Assembly: GCF_028583425.1 (NCBI RefSeq) | Contig: NC_072796.1 | Location: forward strand, 126,763,464-126,827,463 | Length of the DNA: 64,000 nucleotides | Direction of reading: 5' to 3' | Source: Eublepharis macularius | Taxonomy: Eukaryota; Chordata; Lepidosauria; Squamata; Eublepharidae | Notes under the pieces: generated by a model | The model's input: only the letters and a program-made list of their open reading frames with translations | What the model was told of the DNA's origin: nothing | Database searches by the model: none | In this document: positions 42,182 through 53,400 of the stretch, piece by piece | How the letters are laid out: each line of letters starts with the position of its first letter | Position numbering within the stretch: the first letter of the stretch is position 1 | Program-made: the position numbers and the translations under genes

Positions 42182-42376
42182 AGAAGGGGCCACAGCTCAG
42201 GGGTACGATACCTACTTTGCATACAGAAGAAGTCAGGTTCAACCCGGGACATCTCCAAATAAAAGTAGTAAGGGATGCAAAAATGACTTTCCCTGGAGAG
42301 CTGCTACCACTCCGAGCAGACAATAGCAGCTTGATAGGTTTATGGGCTGACTCGGCATAAGGCAGCCTCATGCTTG
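42182..42376 (+). repeat. tRNA-derived SINE, copy in + orientation
   Basis: GGCCACAGCTCAGGGGTACG, 'tttgcatacagaagaagtcagg', 'tccctggagagctgctaccactccg', 'ataaggcagcctcatgc'. The family is the same as the one split at 15411-16232. Confidence 0.75.
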
Positions 42377-42388
42377 GATTGTGCACTG

Positions 42389-42592
42389 GAGAGGAGCTGT
42401 GGCTCAGTGGCTGCACATCCCGTCTGCATGCAGAAGGTCCCAGGTTTGATCCCCAGCAACCCCAGTTAAAGGGATCTGGTAGAAAGCAAATGGTGCAAGA
42501 CCCTCTGCCTGAGATCCTAGAGAATGGACAAGACTGTCCTTGACACAGACCGAGGGGTCTGGCTCCCCAGAAGGCAGCTCCGGGGGTTCAAA
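42389..42592 (+). repeat. tRNA-derived SINE, second copy next to the first
   Basis: GAGCTGTGGCTCAGTGGCTG, CATGCAGAAGGTCCCAGGTT, CCAGTTAAAGGGATCTGGTA, 'agaccgaggggtctggctcc'. It lies head-to-tail with the previous copy. Confidence 0.8.
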
Positions 42593-42644
42593 TCTGTTGC
42601 TTAACCCCTTGCTTGCCGTGCTCTGCCCTGTCTCTCTTGCAGCA

Positions 42645-42772
42645 CACGGTAGGTAGCTGTGTTGCCCTGCAGTAAAATAGCAGGATTTGAGTTCAGTGGC
42701 ACTTTAGAGACCAACAGGATCTTCAGGGTGTAAGCTTTCAAGGGTCAAAGCTCCCTTCTTCAGATACCTTCC
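42645..42772 (-). repeat. hammerhead-like repeat, single arm, core residues kept
   Basis: On the - strand it reads GGTAT, CTGAAGA, a stem AGGG...CCCTT, GAAA, GCTT and ACACC. The stem I halves GGTAT and ACACC pair with one mismatch. Outer sequence AGCAGGATTTGAGTTCAGTG. Confidence 0.65.
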
Positions 42773-42835
42773 ATTGTTGCTCTCTCTTGTTATCATCACC
42801 ATTTATTATTGTTATTATTATTATTATTTAGTTAG

Positions 42836-43018
42836 GTTAATCCTGCAGTAGTAGAGCAGGATTTCAGTCCAGTGGGATCTTAAAAGCCCAACAAAATTTT
42901 CAGGGTATAAGTTTTGGAGAGTATCTGAAGAAAGGAGCTCCGACTCTCGAAAGCTTACTCTGTTTGTTGGTGCCACTGGACTCAAATCCTGCTGTTCTAC
43001 TGCAGACCAGCACAGCTA
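42836..43018. repeat. hammerhead-like repeat dimer
   Basis: The left arm starts CTGCAGTAGTAGAGCAGGAT; the right arm ends TGTTCTACTGCAGACCAGCA. The right arm (+) reads GTAT, CTGAAGA, stem II, GAAAGCTT, ACTC at ~42921-42960. A (TTA)n run lies just before it (42798-42828). Confidence 0.7.
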
Positions 43019-43074
43019 TCCACCTAAACTATCCTCAGGGAAGGCACCACAATCAGCCACGTGGAGTGGAAATC

Positions 43075-43172
43075 TATCCGCGTCTGAAGAAGGGAGCTCT
43101 GACTCTCGAAAGCTTACACTCTGAAAATCTCGCTGGTCTCTAAGGCGCCAGGGGACTCCAATCCTGCGATTA
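43075..43172 (+). repeat. hammerhead-like repeat arm at the edge of the TRIB1 CpG island
   Basis: GCGTCTGAAGAAGGGAGCTC, then GACTCTCGAAAGCTTACACT, then 'ctctaaggcgccaggggactccaatcctg'. The core residues CUGAAGA and GAAA are kept. The GC-rich promoter region starts immediately after it. Confidence 0.65.
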
Positions 43173-43179
43173 TTATTCG

Positions 43180-44210
43180 TTGTAACACCGGGAGATCTGG
43201 AGGTTGGCAACCCGGCCCTTCCTGCTCCGGGCCGGCAGGTGCCCCGAGCGCCCCTTCGCCCGCGCTCCCCGTTTGCAGGCGCGCAGCCTTCCCCCGCCCC
43301 GCCTTCCCCCGCCGGCAGCAGCTGCAGCCGCCGCCGTCGCCGCCGCTCGCTGCTGAATGGGGCGGCGGCGGCCAATGGTTCCCCGCGGCCCGCCCCCTTC
43401 CCCTTGCGTCACGGGCCGCTTGGACGAGCTCCCCGGAGTTTGGCAGGCGCGCCGGCAGATGGTGAGGAGCGCCGGGAGGGCTGCTTGTGCGCGGCTCTGG
43501 CTGGAGAGGCGATGCGCGCCGGCCCTGCGCGGCCCCTGCCCGGCTGCGGAGCCCGCGTCTGACCCGGCGGGAGAGCCGAGGCCGAGCCCCCCGCGCCGCC
43601 GCCCGCCCGCCCGCCCGCCCTCCAGGCCGCCTTCGCCCCCGGTCAGCCTCGGTGCGCGCTGGGCGCCGCCGCGGGTCCCCCGGCCCCATGAGCCGCCAGC
43701 TCGAGCCCCGCAGCCCCGCCGCGCTCCTGCCCCCGCCGGCGGCCCGCCGGAGCGCCCCCGCCAAGCGCCTCCTCCTGCAAGACGGCGCCGACGAAGCGCC
43801 CGCCGCCAAAGGCGCCCGCCTCGCCGCCGTCGAGTGCTCCGCCGCGGCGCCCCAGGACTGCCTGCTCAGCGCGCCGGCCTCGCCGTGCGCCCCGGCTTGC
43901 CCGGGCAGCGGCGGCGGCAGCGCGCAGGGCCCCAGCCTCGTCGCCGGCTACCTGCTGCTGCCCTTGCCCGACAGGGAGCACGTCTCTCGGGCGCTCGACG
44001 TCAACACCGGCCGGGAGCTGCGCTGCAAGGTAAGCCGGCTGTGCGCTCTCGGGCAGGCAGCGAAGCCGCTTGGGCTTCACCCGGGCGGGACCCGCAGCCC
44101 CGTTGAACTTCTCTGGCGCGTCCTTCGTCCCCCTGCACGGCAGCCTTTGGGACCGGCATCGGGGGATGCGGAACGGTGACGCTTTCAAAGGGTGACGTCT
44201 GCAGGGGGCC
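43180..44210. promoter_or_regulatory. TRIB1: CpG island and presumed TRIB1 promoter
   Basis: This is a dense CpG region that begins abruptly after repeats and covers the first exon. Visible elements on + : CCAAT at 43372-43376, GC box CCCGCCCCC at ~43389, CRE/AP-1-like TGCGTCAC at 43405-43412. No TATA box is seen. I infer transcription start somewhere near 43430-43500; the sequence does not fix it. Confidence 0.75.
43688..44029 (+). CDS. TRIB1: TRIB1 coding exon 1
   Basis: 114 codons from ATG at 43688 (peptide MSRQLEPRSPAALLPPP) to the donor AAG|GTAAGC at 44029/44030. The first ~80 residues are Ala/Pro-rich and flexible, as in other TRIB1 proteins. The pseudokinase starts near VAGYLLLPL. Lys114, in ELRCK, corresponds to the kinase beta-3 lysine. 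In-frame upstream codons are open but contain no ATG, so this start is chosen. The ATG has a weak context (C at -3, A at +4). Confidence 0.93.
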
Positions 44211-44345
44211 AGACGGGCTCCGGCTTAACTGGCTGAGAGATCGGGACCGTTGGGGGGTGGGGGAATCACTTTCTTTTGTTGTGGCAGCCGAGTATCGGCG
44301 ATCCGCTGCTCGCAACCCGTTTGCATTCGGGGGAATACTTGAAGT

Positions 44346-44415
44346 AATTCCCCCTGGAATTCGGTAGCGCTTAATATAGGAATTCCCCCTGGAATTTGGT
44401 AGGGCTTAATATAGA
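44346..44415. repeat. 35-bp tandem duplication in TRIB1 intron 1
   Basis: The unit AATTCCCCCTGGAATT(C/T)G plus 'gtag(c/g)gcttaatatag' occurs twice in a row with about three differences. Confidence 0.85.
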
Positions 44416-44604
44416 GCGATTTTTTTAAAATGCATAAGATCGGGCGTTGCAAGATCCCAGCTGGATCGAGGGTTTTATCTAAAGCCGGCGCTGGCCGGCG
44501 AGTAAAGTACTGTCGAGGTAAACGGGGATCTCCTTGGGTCACAGCCCTGCTCGTGCCTGCGGAAGTTGCCGCTTTGCGCCTTACCCTGGTTGCAAAGGCG
44601 AAGG

Positions 44605-44702
44605 CGATTGTCGGTGCAATCCTAAGAAGAATTACTCCAGTCTAAGCCCATTGAAAGCAATAGTCTTAAACCGGAGTAACTCTGCTTAAGGTTGCGCTGC
44701 GT
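44605..44702. repeat. small palindromic MITE in TRIB1 intron 1
   Basis: GTGCAATCCTAAGAAGAATT at one end and 'ctctgcttaaggttgcgctg' at the other are inverted. The centre GTCTAAGCCCATTGAAAGCA folds on 'caatagtcttaaac'. The type matches 29140-29222. Confidence 0.65.
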
Positions 44703-45692
44703 GTCCTCTTTTGTGGAGGAACGGGGAGCTGCCGCTGGAAGATCCGCAGTTGAATTTCTGTGCATTTAAATCGCCTGGAAAGGGCTCGGCTGTTCTCGCC
44801 CGCTGCCGTCCCCCGTTCTCCACTCCCCTGGTGCGGAAGAGCAGGCGGGCAGGACTTGGCTGTGACGAGCGCAGCTTTCCAAGTTTTCCATGAGGTGTCC
44901 TCCGCTCTTTAAATAAATACGCACAGCCTCGATCCGTTTCCAAAGGCAAGTCCAGGAAACCGGCGAGGCGTTGGAAAGGCTGCCCCCTGCTGGTTGCAAG
45001 CTGCAGCGGGTTGCCTTCCGTAGCTGCTTACTCTAAAGTCGGCCTGTTGAAGTCGAAGAGACCTGTTCTAGATCCGTTGCCTGGAAAATGTGTCATTGAA
45101 TAAACTTGCACCCCCCCCCCCTTAAATTGTACCAGCTGGAAGCAAGGGATTGGTAATACTATTGCGCAGAACTCTCTAGGCATGCTTGATCTTAGAGGCT
45201 ACTGCAATCAGTATGACCTTGTTGGGTCAATCCTATGTGGTTTAATATGTCAAGAGTTGCTTACACTCCCAGCCTTTCTTCAGCTCTGTACAGGATTCCT
45301 GTCGGTTTTAAATCTTTGCAAATTTGCATGTATATGCCCTGTTGCATGTGTATTGAAATGCCTTTGGAATTGACTGTACTGACTCACACTGTGTAATCCT
45401 CCTTGAGTGTCAGTGAGAAAGGCAGACTTATAAATAACATAAATAAAAATAAAATAGGTGCTGAGAGTCAATACAGACTGTGGTGTTGTGTGGGCAGGCT
45501 GGTTGCGCCTGCGAGCTATCGGCTGCTTCTTGTTCTTTAATGACTGCAAACCTTCAACACCGTTTCTGACCCTGAGGCAAGGTCGTTGTGCCAGATGGCA
45601 CTGGAAAGGCTCTTAATTCTAGAAGACCAAAAGCCGCTTCCTAGCAGCTGGTATCCTGGAGGCCCTGAAGGGAAAGTTGTCTTCCTTGGAAG
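44703..45692. other. TRIB1 intron 1 sequence without recognised genes
   Basis: A poly-C run lies at ~45111-45121. A fragment at ~45340-45460 ('gaattgactgtactgactcacac', 'ataaataacataaataaaa') resembles the end of a LINE or SINE. Confidence 0.4.
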
Positions 45693-45905
45693 AGCAAGAT
45701 GCAGGTCCAGTAGCACCTTAAAGCCCAATGATTCCCAAGGTATAAGCTTTCAAGAGTCATCACTCCCTTTGTCAGATGCATATGTAGCAAAGGGAGCTTT
45801 GACTCTCTAAAGCTTCTACCTTGGAAATCTCGTTGGTCTTTAAAGTGCTACTGGGCTTGAATCTTGCTGTTCAGCTGCAGACCAGCACGACTACCCACCT
45901 GGAAC
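45693..45905. repeat. hammerhead-like repeat dimer in TRIB1 intron 1
   Basis: The left arm is GCAGGTCCAGTAGCACCTTA ... ATAAGCTTTCAAGAGTCATC; the right arm is AAAGGGAGCTTTGACTCTCT ... GTTCAGCTGCAGACCAGCAC. The core residues are altered in both arms (CTGACAA on -, CTAAAG on +). Confidence 0.65.
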
Positions 45906-47259
45906 TATCCCCGTTAGAAGAGTTCTTGTAGCCCTTGACATCCCACAGTGGACCGTGGGTGGGCAGCAGGCTTGCAAACTCTTGTTGAGGACTAGTGACT
46001 TGAGTTGGCTTGCCTACAAAGCTGCTTTTAATTGGAGGCTCTGAAGTGGCAGAGAGGGTTTTTGGGCAATGGGGCCTTGCACTGTGTGTGCATGTCTTTG
46101 TGTGTGTTTTCCCCTGGAGGAGTTGTGCTGGGATGAATGGGAAAGATGACATTGTATGTTTGTCACAATTTCCAGGCAAGCCTAGGATGTGAGTAACCTA
46201 GGAAGCTTACAGGTCACTGGGAGAACACGACTGACGCGTTGCGAAACACCAGTGAATAAAAAATGAGAGGCCCTTAATCCCCTCCTTCCCTTGGTTAAAG
46301 TTTGGCAGCCTCGGCAGTTCCAGCGTGATTGCAGTCGCCTTTGTCTGAATCACCGCAGGCCAATCGAAAGGTGGCTGCTTCTGTGGTTTTTATGATGGAA
46401 ACTCCCCTCTCCTCTTCTTCCATGCTTTTTCCATGCTAGATGAGAATTGCAAAGTATTGCTTACATGAAGCCCTGTCGGCACATCGGTCCGCTGTTTGCC
46501 GTTGTGGCTCTCGGGTGTGATGGGTTTTTTTGTCGAGTCCTCGCGCAGTGGGTTTTGTTCCATGTTGGATAAAGTCGGATCTTACTCCACTTTAATACTT
46601 ATGAATGGAGAACCAAGAAGTGGCTGGTGTCCCAGAATGTTGTGGAACAGAAGGGGGTGGTGTTTAATACAGCGACGGCATCTTCCGTCTGAGGGAAGCT
46701 CGCCAACATAATTCTTATGTATAACGTGGCTTTGCTGGTGTAGGCGAAGCGATTACGTTTGTTTTGCGGCAGGTACTCGCTACCTACCGCAGATATTTCC
46801 AGGTCTTTCTCAAATTCTGGCATTCGGAGGTATACTGCCTTTGTTCATGGAGGTTCTGTTTAACCAAGATGGCCTTTGAGAGGCCTGCTCTCCATTATAT
46901 GTATATACAGTCATCTGCTAAGTACATTATGTGGAAATAAAATCCCATTTATTTCAATCGTTACCGTCTATAAGGTATAATATTCTTCTAAAAGCCTCAG
47001 TACCGCTTCCCCTTGATACCTTTACCTGTGCCCCAGTTCTTTGCCCCGGTTCTGCTTTCCCCCTTTCACCCCATTGATGTGTAACTTTAAGGATGGACCC
47101 GTGGTACTTATTTCCATATCAGTGTGTTTGAGATCACATGGCTTGAAGGAATCTAGTACTTGGCTGTAGGGACAGCAGGGGCAGAGCTGTTCCTTGTGTG
47201 TGCCTTCCCTACGGCAACCTTTTAGTAACGCTGGTTCTTCCTTCCGGTCCTGTTTCCAG
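45906..47259. other. remainder of TRIB1 intron 1
   Basis: No repeat or gene is recognised. The acceptor TCCTGTTTCCAG ends at 47259. Confidence 0.5.
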
Positions 47260-47552
47260 GTCTTCCCCCTGAAACACTACCAGGACAAAATCCGACCTTA
47301 CATCCAGCTCCCCTCGCATAGAAACATCACCGGCATAGTGGAAGTCATTCTCGGGGAAACCAAAGCGTACGTCTTCTTCGATAAGGACTTTGGCGACATG
47401 CATTCCTACGTGAGGAGCTGCAAGCGGCTGCCGGAGCAAGAGGCTGCGCGACTCTTCAAGCAGATTGTCTCAGCAGTGGCTCACTGTCATCAGTCGGCCA
47501 TCGTGCTGGGCGACCTCAAGCTCAGGAAGTTTGTTTTTTCAAGCGAAGAAAG
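47260..47552 (+). CDS. TRIB1: TRIB1 coding exon 2
   Basis: 293 nt, phase 0 at the start ([20 protein letters not shown]) and two bases over at the donor GAAAG|GTGAGC. It encodes residues 115-211 and part of Arg212. It contains the N-lobe helix region and the catalytic-loop equivalent [19 protein letters not shown] (residues ~189-207), in which the Asp of the HRD-like position (D199) is kept. Confidence 0.95.
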
Positions 47553-47775
47553 GTGAGCAGAGATTCCTAGTCGTCCTGTATTGAGGTTGAACTTTGGGAT
47601 CTTGGTTCAGTCCTGGCTAGGAGTTGCCAGGCTAAGCCAGCGGGAGGGCTGGGGGCAGGGAAAGGGGGGGCAGAAGAGCATTGGCTACATTGCGACATCG
47701 TTTCTTGGTAAGACCTGGGGTAGCTCTAGGAAATGGTGGCAACTCTGTGGTGAAACCATAGAGTTTCTGATCGTC
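47553..47775. other. start of TRIB1 intron 2
   Basis: Nothing recognised beyond the GTGAGC donor. Confidence 0.5.
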
Positions 47776-47910
47776 CTTGTTGTGGGGATAATAGTAACAT
47801 AGTTTGTAAACCGCTCTGAGTGGGTGTTAAGTCATCCTGAAGGGCAGTATATAAATCAAATGTTGTTGTTGTTATTACTACTACTACTACTACTATTACT
47901 ACTACTACTT
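47776..47910 (+). repeat. tRNA-SINE 3' end with (TTG)n/(TAC)n tail
   Basis: AACCGCTCTGAGTGGGTGTT, 'aagtcatcctgaagggcagtatataaat', then TTG and (ACT)n repeats to 47909. Only the 3' end is present. Confidence 0.75.
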
Positions 47911-50169
47911 CCAGGTTACCTGGAAGTGATGTCATGATGCAGACGTTTAAAAAAAAAAAGTTCTTCTAGCAGTGGTGGGCAAAGAAGGCTGCCAACAGGA
48001 GGCGTTGCAGACCTAGCTCTGGCTTATAATTAGAGGGCAACCTTAATAAGGGAGTTGGGGAGGAGTGAGGGGCTAATGCTATGTGCTCCCCCACCCCCTT
48101 CCAAATGACCAGAAGCCAGGTTCTTCGTTAACAGATTGCGCTCATTCGTGCACACCCACCTCAGTTGCTTCTGTAATGGCCAATTTTTAGGCCGAATGAT
48201 AGCACCAGGGTCCAGATTTGACCCAGGGGCTGCCAGCTGCTTCCCTCTGCTCTAAGTTGTGCGTGAGAACTCCGTGTTGGTCAACACAAAGAACTCTCAC
48301 AGTAAGAGAGGGGGCCTGGCATTGAAGAGAAGTGCTTACAATACGAGTTCAGCATGCACTGTGGATTCTCTTTTTGCCTTAAAATGCGGTAGTTGAATGG
48401 TAGTTAGTGTTTTAGAGGAATCAGATACAAGATCTCTGCAATCCGTATACTTGCCTTATGAGTTTGTGTTAATATTCTCATATTGCCAATGATGGGCTGT
48501 GAGGGAGCGGCTTGGCTTGCAGCAGAAACTCTGGACTGAAGGTTTCTTGGTTCCAACTGCTGTAAATAAACTATTGACACTCCATATTTTATGGGTAATG
48601 GACTTAAGTTTTGCACGTGCTGGGAAACTAGGAAGCTAATTTTGGCACCCTCATAAGTGTGCGTGTGCGTGTAATCAATGCATTTTGAACTTAGGAAATG
48701 GGCCTGCATGTCTCTCCATGTCGAATTGCAAACTGCTTTTGAAACTGGACGTTGTTTCAGAAGCAGGAGGCCACGTGGCATTGGCCTGGGGGAGGGTGCT
48801 ACTTTCCACAGATCACTACCACGCGGCCACCGTGGGTGCCTAGAAGTACTTGAGCGCTCTTTGAATTTTGGCCTCTGTTTTGGTGCAGAATAATTCGAGT
48901 TGTCATAACTTACTGTAAAGTTATTCAGTGGTCTTCAGGGGAAATATTAGGACATATGATGTGTAAGTGGTTTGCAGCTCACAGTAGTAGACTAGGATCT
49001 TCGTGGCCATTCAGCACACAAGTGTTGGAAGAAAAAGTGCACACTGTGTACGAAGGTTGCCTCTGTTTTGCCTGTTGTACACGCTGGAGGTCCATTGTCT
49101 GTTAATGGCTTCAAAGACTACATGTGTGTCCAAAATTAAAGCTTGTTTGGTACTGATCGGTGATGCTTTGTCCTTGCGCCCCTGTGCAAGTAACAATCTC
49201 ATGTGTGCAGCAGCCTTTAAGATGCAGCGTTGGCCAGCAGCTTATTACCAAGCAGCTTAGGATATTTGGATTGAAGCTGAGAAAATCCCACTGGAAACTG
49301 AAATCCCAAAATGCTTTGCCTTGATTTGGGTGGTGGAACCCGATGGGTTTCTGGGCTCTGAAGTGCAAGAGCACCCGCTTAACTGGCTTGTGGATTGCAC
49401 TGGGGCATGTTGTGCATATGTTTCAGCCTTGTTGAAATGTTGGGCTAAACTGTGCAGCAGGATGTCAGTTTAAAGCTTAGCTCACATCTTTAAGTACCCT
49501 GTGTTGAAATAAATTATATTCTGATAAAGGATGAGAATGGAAAGAGGAGGCCTTGGTTGGAGGTGGGAGGACAGAAGCCAGAAGATTGGGGGGGGGTCTG
49601 CAGATTGATACAGAAATGCAGAAATTGGGTCTGTCTGGTGGGTGGCAGATCTAAGTGGCATGTGGGTTATAACCCAAGGTAGAAACTAGTTTTGCACACC
49701 TTTTTGCTTGGTATAATTGTAACCTGTTCGGTGGCAGGTAGTTCCTATTCTTGGAGATGGAAGAGGCCAAAGGCCACACCTTGTTCTGCAGGTTAGGTCG
49801 GACACCCACCAGCTCCCCACACATTAAGCTGGGTGCATGGGTTCCCTTGAAACTGTGGCTTTTGCATTGGGAAGTATGCATTTCTTCCCATCTTGGCCCT
49901 AACAACTATTAAGAATTGCTTCAGCCACCCCTGGTTTGCAAATCTGCTATGCCCTGGTTACCATTGAGCATGGTTTAAGTTAGCACAGATGTAACACTAA
50001 CTTGGGGTTGTTGTTTTTTTGGACATTGGGATATTTCTTTGACAATTTTTAATAATTCATTTTTGGGGTATTTTCTGTTGTTTAGATAATTATCTTATAT
50101 GTTCTTTTTTTAAAGCAGCTGGTTTCTTTTTAAAAGGAGAGGAAGGCGTATCCAGGAGAGAAAGGACAG
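47911..50169. other. TRIB1 intron 2 sequence without recognised features
   Basis: No exon-like frames. Short runs such as GGGGGGG at ~49588 only. Confidence 0.45.
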
Positions 50170-50396
50170 GAGCACATGTTTGGTGTAATGGTTAGAGTGT
50201 TGGACTTGGATCTTGGAGAACTGGGTTCGAATCCCCACTCTGACATGGAAGCTTGCTACCTTAGGCCAGTCACACTCTCAGCCTAACCCACCTCATAGGG
50301 TAGTTGTGGGGGTAAAATGGAGGAGACATGAATGGTGCATGCAGTATGGGGTTCTCTGAGGGGAGAAAGGCAGGGCGTCGATGAAGTAAATAAGCA
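50170..50396 (+). repeat. tRNA-derived SINE in TRIB1 intron 2
   Basis: TTTGGTGTAATGGTTAGAGT, TGGGTTCGAATCCCCACTCT (box B-like), 'ctcatagggtagttgtggggg', 'gatgaagtaaataa'. It is a sub-family related to 62150-62395. Confidence 0.75.
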
Positions 50397-50887
50397 ATTT
50401 GAGGCCAGCTTCTTTGCAAAAGCGCTGCTTGCAGAGGGGGTCCATGCAAAGTCTTTACTAGACTTCTGCAGCAGAGCGCCTCTGCAACACACAGCACGAC
50501 CCTCCAAGCAGCACTTTCCCTTTGTCCTCCTTCACAGATCAGATGTCTGTCATTTCCTGGGTCTAATCCATCAGGGATGTGCCAGTGACAGCTTGGTGGT
50601 CTAAAGACGATGCGCAAGATTGTTTTGCCTGAACCTTACACAAACTGGTGGAATGGGCTTGGTAGGGGCAGCCAGAGGGGAAAACTGATGTGTGAAATAG
50701 AGCCTGTGAAACTCATTCATTTAAGTCGCAAAGTGGGCTGCCCGTTTGAACTCGGTGGGAGTTCTGCTTTCGACACAAACAGAAGCAATTTCACGCTCTG
50801 AGGATTGCAGTCCCTGCGTTGGTTTACTCTAAAGTGATGCCAAAGTCAGCTGTGGGTTGTGGACAGTCTGTCGTTCACAGATGTCAG
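50397..50887. other. TRIB1 intron 2 sequence without recognised features
   Basis: Nothing recognised. Confidence 0.45.
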
Positions 50888-50990
50888 AGTAGACAAGAAC
50901 AAGAGTCCAGTAGCACCTAGAAGACTAACAAAATTTGTGGTAGGGTGTGAGCTTTCGTGAGCCACAGCTCACTTCTTCAGATACCAGATG
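50888..50990 (-). repeat. hammerhead-like repeat arm, core residues intact
   Basis: On the - strand (50985-50944) it reads GGTAT, CTGAAGA, A, GTGAGC-TGTG-GCTCAC, GAAA, GCTC, ACACC. Stem II is perfect (6 bp). Stem I has one mismatch. The outer part is CAAGAGTCCAGTAGCACCTA. Confidence 0.72.
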
Positions 50991-52744
50991 TCAGAATCCT
51001 GTGTTCCTGCTTGTTTTTTAAACTAAGAAAACATCCTGTGGTACTTAATTCCAGTGTTTGTTTTGGGATGTGTGTGTGTGTGTGTGTTTGTGTATAGGGA
51101 GGGTGGCTCTTTGAAAGGAAATAGCTTGTGCTCTCCTTTTTTACTTGTTCTGGGTTTCACCTTCAAACCAGTTCATTCGCAGTGTATGGATTCAGGCCGT
51201 TTTGATCCCAGCGGAGCTGCCTGCCTGTGCTTAAATCCATTTATTCTGGCTTAATTAGACTGGAGATCCAAGCCATTGGAGGAGAAGAGAATTTCTAGTC
51301 TCCTGTACACTAGAAACTGGTCTTGTCTACTTGCGCTTCAATCTCACTGACGTCTAATTAGGAGTTGTCGGGCCTTTTAAAACAATTTTAATCCTTTTTT
51401 TTAACTCCTGAAATTGGTCTGAAACTTTTAAAAAATCCAAGTTTCCGTTCCTTTATAAATCACTGGGCCAGGGCAGATGTCTTTTATGGAAGACTAGCCT
51501 AGCCGTGCTTAGCACCACATGTTTGGAACCATGGCTGATCAACCACCACAGATAAAACGTTTATCTCTCGCTTCTCCTCGATTGCTAATGGAGACAGCCC
51601 ACTCGCGTGTCAGCCAGTGATCAAAAGCACAGCAGTCGAGGGGGAAATTGACTCTGTGAATTGGCTTCCAGCCCCCCTCAGCCCGTCTCTGCCCATTTCT
51701 GATAGAGCAAAAAATGCGTGTTGATTTATAAACTGGGAGGGAGCCGTGGTATATTTGATGGCCTGGGATAAGTTGAACCACTTGCTGAAATAGCAAATTG
51801 CACCCAGCGTCAGTAGTTTAGACATGGCAGCTGTTGCGCAGGCTGACGTTGATGTGTGTTTGGCAACCAGAGGGTTAAGCAATGCCAGGCAAGACGTTAG
51901 CTTAGCAAGCACAGGTGCAGAGTTTTGATGCCCTGTCAGCCAGTCAGAGGGCAGGCAGGGTAGGTTGAGTAATATTTTCCGTTTACAGAACCCAAAAGGG
52001 GGGGGGGGGGAGAGCGATATCTCCATGAAGACAGGAAGGGCATTCCGAGGACAGCAGCAATCTATGCATTTACAGGCCAGCAAAGCCGTTTGGGAGACAG
52101 AGAGCAGTCGGTAGCCAGGGGATATCTAATCAATGAAGTGTTTAAAAAAGAACCGGCTCCTCACTGGAGCAGAGCTCTGGGAATAGGATGTTTGCATAAA
52201 AGCTTGGTAACCTGCAAGGCCAGTTTGTGTATTTGTGTGTGGAAAAATATATCTGAGCCCAGGAGTTCTGTCTATTTCAGGAACAAAGGGGATATGAGTT
52301 TTGGCTGAGGTCCACGAGCCAGTTAAGGCTTGACGTCACGAGGACTAATTTGGCTTCAGGCCAAGATCTTTGCCCTGTGAATCTGCTTTAGCTTCACTGA
52401 AATCTGAAGGGGGTGGCTCACACATGCAGGGAGATTGCTTGGCAGCGGAATGTGTGAATGGACTTGGAGTCCGAATGTGTTGTGTGTGTTGTGGAGGTAC
52501 TAGGTTTGCAATGACCCGTTTGCGTGCCTGGATATTGCAACCGAGCGATGACCGTGACTGGCTGAACCAGCCCCAGTGAGCAAACAAGAGCTTGTTTACT
52601 CCTGAGTATTCTTATTCAGATGACTGTGTTGCACCATTGTAAATGTCCTTGAAGCCCTGTGGTACTACTGTGACATTTTGGAATTGTCTAACCATGGTGT
52701 ATGCATGAAGTAACACACATTTCACGTGTGCTAATACCATCACT
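50991..52744. other. TRIB1 intron 2 sequence; (TG)n at ~51069-51088
   Basis: A G-run lies at ~51999-52010. No repeats are recognised. Frames such as 51610-52083 on - have no product I recognise. Confidence 0.45.
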
Positions 52745-53030
52745 GAATCTTTTGGCTTTTTAAAAAATTATTTTTATTTCAATTATTAACAAAACTGTTT
52801 ACGATATGAAATACAACATGGGCAAATTGTTAAAAACTACATAACAGAGAAAGGTAAAACATGGAAAGACAAATTCAAGTTGAATGATCTGATATTTTTT
52901 GGATTATAGATTCAGGATTGTTTGGTCTATTTTATTGGGAGGATATAGATTTTCTTTAGAAATGTATTAAAAAAAGGGGAACCATTTTTCCATAAAATTT
53001 GTTGTTTTGGAGAAGAATCTTTTGGCTTTT
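52745..53030 (-). mobile_element. L1 3'-end insertion with 16-bp TSD
   Basis: The body is 52761-53014 between perfect GAATCTTTTGGCTTTT duplications (52745-52760, 53015-53030). The + strand begins TAAAAAATTATTTTTATTTC, the reverse of an A-rich tail. Confidence 0.85.
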
Positions 53031-53400
53031 GAAGATTTGGCTGTCTTTCTTGGGTTGAAAAGTCTTGTTTGAGTTGATACTGGACGGGGCTGGTTTTGAA
53101 TGGTCTATAGCAGTACGTGGTCTTTGATGGTTGCTTTGCATGTGAAAGTCAGCATCGCCAGTCGACAGCAGCACAAAGGGACCACAGATGTGTGAATCGG
53201 TCCATTTGCCTCATAACCTTTTCCCATGCCAGCCAATCATATTGCAAGCTCTGACCAGCTGTTAACTTCTGTATAGATTGCATTTCTAGGAAAGTTGCCA
53301 TGACTTGGGGACAGCATCTGGAAGTGCTTTGACTTTGTTATATTTACTTCTCTGCTCGTTATTGGCACAGTTTATTGAACTGTCGATCTCTTTTTTCCAG
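53031..53400. other. end of TRIB1 intron 2
   Basis: Unassigned sequence with a strong acceptor (GATCTCTTTTTTCCAG) ending at 53400. Confidence 0.55.

Noticed and set aside
43114..43809. 231-codon frame antisense to TRIB1 exon 1
   Set aside because: The CpG island lacks stop codons in several frames at once. The true TRIB1 frame explains the constraint.
48404..48781. 125-codon - strand frame in TRIB1 intron 2
   Set aside because: No family resemblance and no exon signals. Chance frame in an intron.
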